Origin: Lethocerus indicus
Lineage: Eukaryota > Arthropoda > Insecta > Hemiptera > Belostomatidae
Length of the DNA stretch: 64,000 nt
NCBI GenBank assembly: GCA_019843655.1
Contig: JACDQD010000010.1
Location: forward strand, 4,447,637-4,511,636
Reading direction: 5' to 3'
The notes beneath the pieces are model-generated. The model was not told the origin of the DNA. It did no database searches and saw only the letters and a program-made list of their open reading frames with translations. Position numbers and translations under genes: made by a program. How positions within the stretch are numbered: the first letter of the stretch is position 1; each line of letters opens with the position of its first letter. Below are positions 58,647-64,000 of the stretch, in pieces.

Positions 58647-61600
58647 CCTCCCTCTCTTTAAGGGTATAATTCACGCGGAGTGATTTCTCGCAATTCGCTT
58701 ACGGACAAAATTCATGGTCGGTCGGGTCCGGGTGTTTTTATTTCCCAAGGTATACCCATACCTGGGTCATAAATTCGGGTATTATTTTTGCCCGTCGCGT
58801 GGATTTGGTATCGAGCCAGCCGGGGGTCTCCGCCTCGTAAAATTTCCCCGGCTCGGCTGTAATTTAATTTTCCAACTCCCCCGTCCTTCTTCTTCTTGTT
58901 TGAAGTAGCCGGCCCCGACCAGAAAGACCTATAATCGTTATATTGGAAACAGCCAGGGCGGGGGGGAGCCTCTCGAGACCACCTGTTACCAATAAAAATC
59001 GCATTTTAGACTAATTTAGCAGTCATCATTCAGTGTTTCCGTTGCCTTCTTAGGATTATAAATTGTGCCAGCATTTAATTTAATATTTAATTATTATCAG
59101 TAACGCTTGATGGGCTGAGCTGGTAGAAGGGATACAATGTAATTATTTCAAGACAGAATAATTAATTCTGCGATTTATAGTTCGGCAAAATCTGAAACAC
59201 CCAGTGTAGAAAACGTTTATGGAATACGAAATCCGCAATTTTCAATTGTTTACTGACTCATTATAATGGGAACTTCATTCAGAAAAATGTCAGCTGTGGT
59301 AGATGGCGTTTTAAAGAGTGATTAGCTCCTGTTATTTATTCTGATTATTCTAGTCGGGGAAATTACGGTCATAAAACTATAACGTTTGTTTGGTCTGTAT
59401 TGAAGTGTGTGTTATTCGCCTTGTCTGTTTCCAGTCCATTAGCATCGGTGAATTTCCCGTGGCCAATCTATCGCCAAACGCGTTATCAATTTATTGGAAA
59501 GCCATCATCATCATCGGTCGGCGGTTCGGGCGATGAATAAAAATTTAAATTCCACAGCCCCTCTCGTCGATGAATATGTAACGAAATTGGTACAGTGTAG
59601 TATTGCCAACTACCCGGGCCATTCGAAGGCAAATTTCCCCTTGATCAGGGTAATCCACGTCCAATTTAGTTAGCGATACGTTCGTCGGTTGTCGCCGTAT
59701 CTTTTTTTTCCTCCACTGCGGCAGTTGAAAATAAGATACATTTCTGCTTTTTTGCTTGCTCCAGCCATTTTTGACGGCTTAATAACATCACGTTTCTTGT
59801 CATTTTTTCCCCGCCAAGAATATTATTATTTCAAGTTGTTCTTTATGGAAGAATTTCGGAATAATGGAATTCTTTTTAAATCATAAAACGTGTAATTATG
59901 CCATTCTTTATGCTTTGGACTGTCAGTTTTTACGGCTTAATATTACAGTGTTATTTTCGGTCGAGTGATGTTTCCAGAAATTTCTCTTCCCAATTATTCT
60001 TTCAGAGCAATTTATCGGGGGTTCTTCCATTTTGGTAGATCCTGTAATTATTCCACATTTTGAATTTTCGCACACTTTCTAGGGGTATAATTTCTGACGG
60101 CCTAATAATAACTTCTGGCCTTTTGAGTTTTCTAGAACACTCCCTTTCCCGAGTGTTTCACTATTCGTTATTTGAATAATGAAATGTTTAAAATAAATAA
60201 TTAGTCTGTATATCTATTCCGCTGGTGTATTGGATTAAACGGTCATGTCAGCTATCCTAATGCCTAATTGAATGTTTTATTATTGAAACATTCTCAAAAT
60301 GAATCATGGAGAATGTACCTGACCTTGTAGTATCTGATTAAGTCTTTACTCAGGAGAATACTAATTTTTATTTCTGTCACTGAAATTATGAAATCCTACT
60401 CCTAATTTACGTAGTGCATTAGATACGTTATGTTCAAAGTAAATAATTATTACGTATTAAAAATTACATTATATTTTTGATAATGATTCTGACAACATTC
60501 TAAATTAATTCTAACGTACTGTTGAACAAAGAAACAAAGCGGTAAGAATGCGAGGTTTTAAAATCGTTTTAAGCGGCATGATCCTCCTTATACGGCCAGT
60601 AATTATTGTTTCGCGCCACTGGCGCCAACCTTGAGGTCGGTTGAATTAATTTTTCCCTCTTGTAACATCTCGTTATTTATCGTGCCCCTACCCCCACCCC
60701 TCTCCTCTTTTGCAACGCTTTATTCGTAATGGTCTATTCTAATCGGATCATGCTAATGAGGCGAAAAAAATTTTGCATATCACCGGCTCTGTTGTAGAAT
60801 GTAAATGCCGAAGGTGGACTTTTATCGCGGAGAAAATATAAAAATGGGCCACTTAGGGCGGATTTATTTTTAAAATGCGCGAAACCAACTGTAACATTTG
60901 AAACAGTCTTATTGTATAATCCTTCAAAAAAATAATATTGCCTTGATCCATCGAAAATCTGGGAACATAAATGGACCGTGCTCAATTTAATAGCTTTTAA
61001 CATAAAAAAGTACAATTTGAGGGACATTTTCAAAAATTTTAATGCTGGTGTTCTGATCCTTGACGGATACAAATTGTATTTACGTACATAAATTAACGTA
61101 CAGATCTCGATTTAAAACTATCTTATGGATTCATGAGACTTTAATAAGTCCCATGAATTACGATGACATTAATGTCTTCATATTTTTCGGACGTAATTAT
61201 TTGCCAAGTTTACCTGGTGGAATAAAGAAAAACAGGAGATTGAATGAAATTTTTAACAATTTATGCGCCCAACTGCTGAAAGCGTGGGGGGGGGGGTTTA
61301 GCCTTTGAAAAAAGGTGGCAGTGACTACTTGGTTTTGTAATATGAACAGACAGAATCCGCCCAGATATTACTCCTCCTACGATTTTTCCCTACCAGAAAG
61401 ACTGAGATTCAGACCTATGAAGTCTGAATTTCCAGTCGAAGGTAAATTGTTCTCTCTGGTACAGCGAGACGCGGTGCTAATAAACGACCCGGAGATGTGC
61501 TGTTATATAATCTGCAATTAGAAATAAACGGTACTAAGGTATTAATGCCGTTGTTGTTGTGGCGATGTTTAAAATGCCATCGCAGTGGGGCCTTCCCATT

Positions 61601-62821
61601 AACCGCCCGTCGGCCACTCGGTGTTCCATTCCTTGCAGGCTTTATCTTCCTTTAACGGACCGCGAGAACTTTGTGAATGCGAGCTATTGGCTCGCAGTAT
61701 GTTTTTCTTTACTCTCGACTACAGGAAGAGGTGAAAGGGTCAAATTCACTACACAGTAGTCTATTTAGCCCCCACTTTTATTGAGCGAGTTTTCACAGCA
61801 TTCCCATCGTTCAGTAGTTCGGTCGAGAATTTTATAGACCCTATAAGGAAGTTTTAATTAACAACGGATTGTTTGAATTCTGTAAAACGTGAGAACAGTT
61901 GCAATTGCTCAAATGTGCGTGGAATACATCAGATCTGAAATCTTACTTACCTTGATAGAATACTGGAAAGTCTTATATCCCATGCGTTATATGTTTTTGT
62001 TTTATTTTTAATTCGTAATGGACGGTAGGTTTTCTTTTATGTATCAATATGAATCTTTGGGGTTAATATAGTAGCTAGATAGGTAAAACCCCACTGGTAG
62101 ATTCTCTAGTAGATGGTTGTTAATTGTATTGGCTGAAAAGTTCGACTGAGTGTTCGTTAGGATATTTATTGGTAATGATACGAATACTTATCTATAATTT
62201 TGAGCAAAATCCATGATATTTTTGTATGATCCACTTTTGTACACTGAGCTTTGCGATTGTAATTTTAATCGCGCAACAAATTTTTGTCAAAACATTAGGC
62301 AGGCAAGAAGAGAGTCAACGAAACTGAGTGTTTCGAATGACCTGTTCTCTTTCGTGAAAATTGGACATTATTAAATTCCCACTGGTTATTCATTCGACAG
62401 GCCGGTAATTTAGTTTTGAAATCGATGACTGGCCAACGATTTGATGGGATGGACAGCTTTCTCTCAAATCGGCGAAAACATCCGCCCCCGGTCGTTGTTT
62501 ATGAAACAGTTTCAGTTTTTGTTACGCTTTTTTTTTAATTCACGCATTTTATAGAGCTTAATTATGGGTGTAAATTAATAATCGTTCTGCCGTATTCTTA
62601 GCCGGGATTAATGTCCGTTTAATCGGCTTGCGTAAGGTTTTTTCTGTATAAAAATAGAAAGTGTATCGGCGCCAGAATCTCATCGCCGACGAAACCGCTT
62701 GTTTTTTTAATTATTTGCTTCCCGCATTCAAATTTGATGGGTCGTCGTGACACCTTTAGGTTAGGCGTCCGTCATTAATTTCTACTATAGTGTTTCTTCC
62801 GGCTAAGTTTGGCAACGGCCA

Positions 62822-62851
62822 ACTATCGTATGTCGTATGACATACGATAGT
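62822..62851. repeat. 30-nt hairpin with 13-bp perfect stem
   Basis: ACTATCGTATGTC (62822-62834) and GACATACGATAGT (62839-62851) are exact reverse complements around a GTAT loop. An outer 5-bp stem (TGGCA at 62810-62814 with TGCCA at 62856-62860) extends the fold with internal loops. It is too short for a typical animal pre-miRNA. It could be a dyad binding site, a remnant of a terminal inverted repeat, or a transcribed hairpin. Confidence 0.8.
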
Positions 62852-64000
62852 ATTGTGCCATAGTTCCATACCATTTTTCGAAATGGAAACAGAACCAACA
62901 AAGGGAAAGAAACGGCACGGTATATATGAAAAGTCAAAACGCCAAGAGACATGATTAACGTAATTAATTCTGTAGCTGGTGTATTGGCAGAACGCTATTG
63001 AAGATGGCGAGAAACCGGTCTAGAATAAGGTGAGGGTTATAGCATGGGGGGAAAATTTGGATCCTGGAGAGTATATTGTTACTCTATTGTCGACTGGAGT
63101 GAGAGCTCAGCAGTATTTTTCGGGTTGTAACACTTTCTCCGGTTAATTCGATTGCGATACGGGCGGCTTTCCAAACGTTTTATTTTGTCAAACAAGAGTG
63201 GCTCGGAAACGAGCCGTTGCATCACAGGAAAGGCACCCCCCTCTATCTCCTGGTCTCCTTGCGCGGGATAAAAAAAGTCTTGTTCGAGCATTTTCAACGC
63301 TTTCCTTATCTCACGCTCGGTTATCTACTACACGCGTTGTGGAAAAAAGAAACACGAAACAAAAAATAGTGTATAAGTAACACGAAAGGTAGCGGCCTCC
63401 TTCCCCTCTGACAGATTAGGGGCTTCATTACGGTAACGGGTACATTATACTTAAAACTCATCGTCCTATCCTGGTCGGTGCCCGTTTTGTAGTGGCCGGA
63501 CAGATTATCTTCATCCCGGTGGAAATATTCATTTCTCCTTTTTTTATGGACGGCTGTAGCGGGAGGGGTGGCTCAGTGACTAGAGGCCTAATTTTCCAAA
63601 ATATACCCTCAGGCGACTGGGTGCTTCTGTTAAGTCCAGATACAGTTTAACCCTAGGATTAAGTCGGTTCGGTGCAAGTATTATAACCTGTTATACTCAG
63701 GTCTTTAATCCCCGCGAAAAAAGAAAATTGAGTTGTAATAATCGTTTTCTTCCATTCTAAAATCGAGAAAAATGTATTCTAAAAATGTTTCACATTGTGA
63801 CATTGTGGTAACTGAGATATTTTCTGTTTTCTAAAAGTTATAAAAGTTTTGTTTTATAAAAAAATTTGTGATATATAAGTTAATCAGCGAGACCCAGCGG
63901 CATCTAGAAATATTATAATTTAAGATACTCGTCCGTGAGGTTTAGGACTATTACCGTACTTGCGATCTCCCGTCTCCGCTGGATGAGTTCGTTTTACAGA

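Larger units (their letters stand above)
58131..64000. other. Non-coding DNA, no gene seen
   Basis: AT-rich DNA with a CT microsatellite, a (CAT)4 run near 59512-59525, a G9 run near 61287-61296 and a strong hairpin at 62822-62851. The longest frame (60734-61072, minus strand, 112 codons) has no recognised domain. A CpG-rich patch lies around 58690-58960. Confidence 0.45.

Overview
This window contains no protein-coding or RNA gene that I can recognise. It reads as animal non-coding DNA, most likely from an arthropod. Three things point that way: an AT-rich background broken by CpG-rich blocks (CpG is not depleted, unlike vertebrates), many long (AT)n and (GA/CT)n microsatellites, and no compact gene organisation. 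All open reading frames are short (161 codons at most), often overlap on both strands, and show no domain I know. I treat them as chance frames and list none as CDS.

The main result is a set of zero-length exon junctions on the + strand. Here a good 3' splice site (polypyrimidine tract plus CAG) is fused directly to a 5' splice site. Two are close to consensus: TTCTGTTGCAG/GTAAGT at 20156/20157 and TTTCTGTTTCAG/GTAAGT at 57651/57652. A third, TTCTGTTTCAG/GTACGT at 41532/41533, has a near-ideal branch-point sequence (TACTAATAAC). Each is followed within 43-102 nt by a second donor-like GTAAGT, GTAATC or GTAAAG, so each could define a small 'RS-exon'. This is the architecture of recursive splicing (ratchet points), known from very long introns in Drosophila and vertebrates. 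If it is right, the window lies inside one giant + strand intron that is removed in steps of roughly 16-21 kb, and the host gene's exons lie outside the window. I cannot name the gene.

Layout. 1-13.8 kb: AT-rich DNA with CpG-rich blocks, including a duplicated hairpin-bearing module (2.38-2.73 and 3.40-3.69 kb) whose conserved loop carries a YY1/Pho-like CCGCCATC. 13.8-19.8 kb: three diverged copies of one interspersed repeat, about 2.7-3 kb apart. 20.1-20.4 kb: ratchet point 1 followed by a (CT)n tract. 21-51 kb: microsatellite-rich DNA with six (AT)n runs, one long (GA)n run, CpG-rich blocks, strong palindromes, ratchet point 2 at 41.5 kb, and a short element at 40.9 kb repeated at 51.8 kb. 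51-64 kb: more non-coding DNA with ratchet point 3 at 57.65 kb and a 13-bp-stem hairpin at 62.8 kb.

The CpG-rich blocks, palindromes and E-box repeats look like cis-regulatory DNA of the kind found in long introns of developmental genes. That is inference from composition and motif content, not proof.
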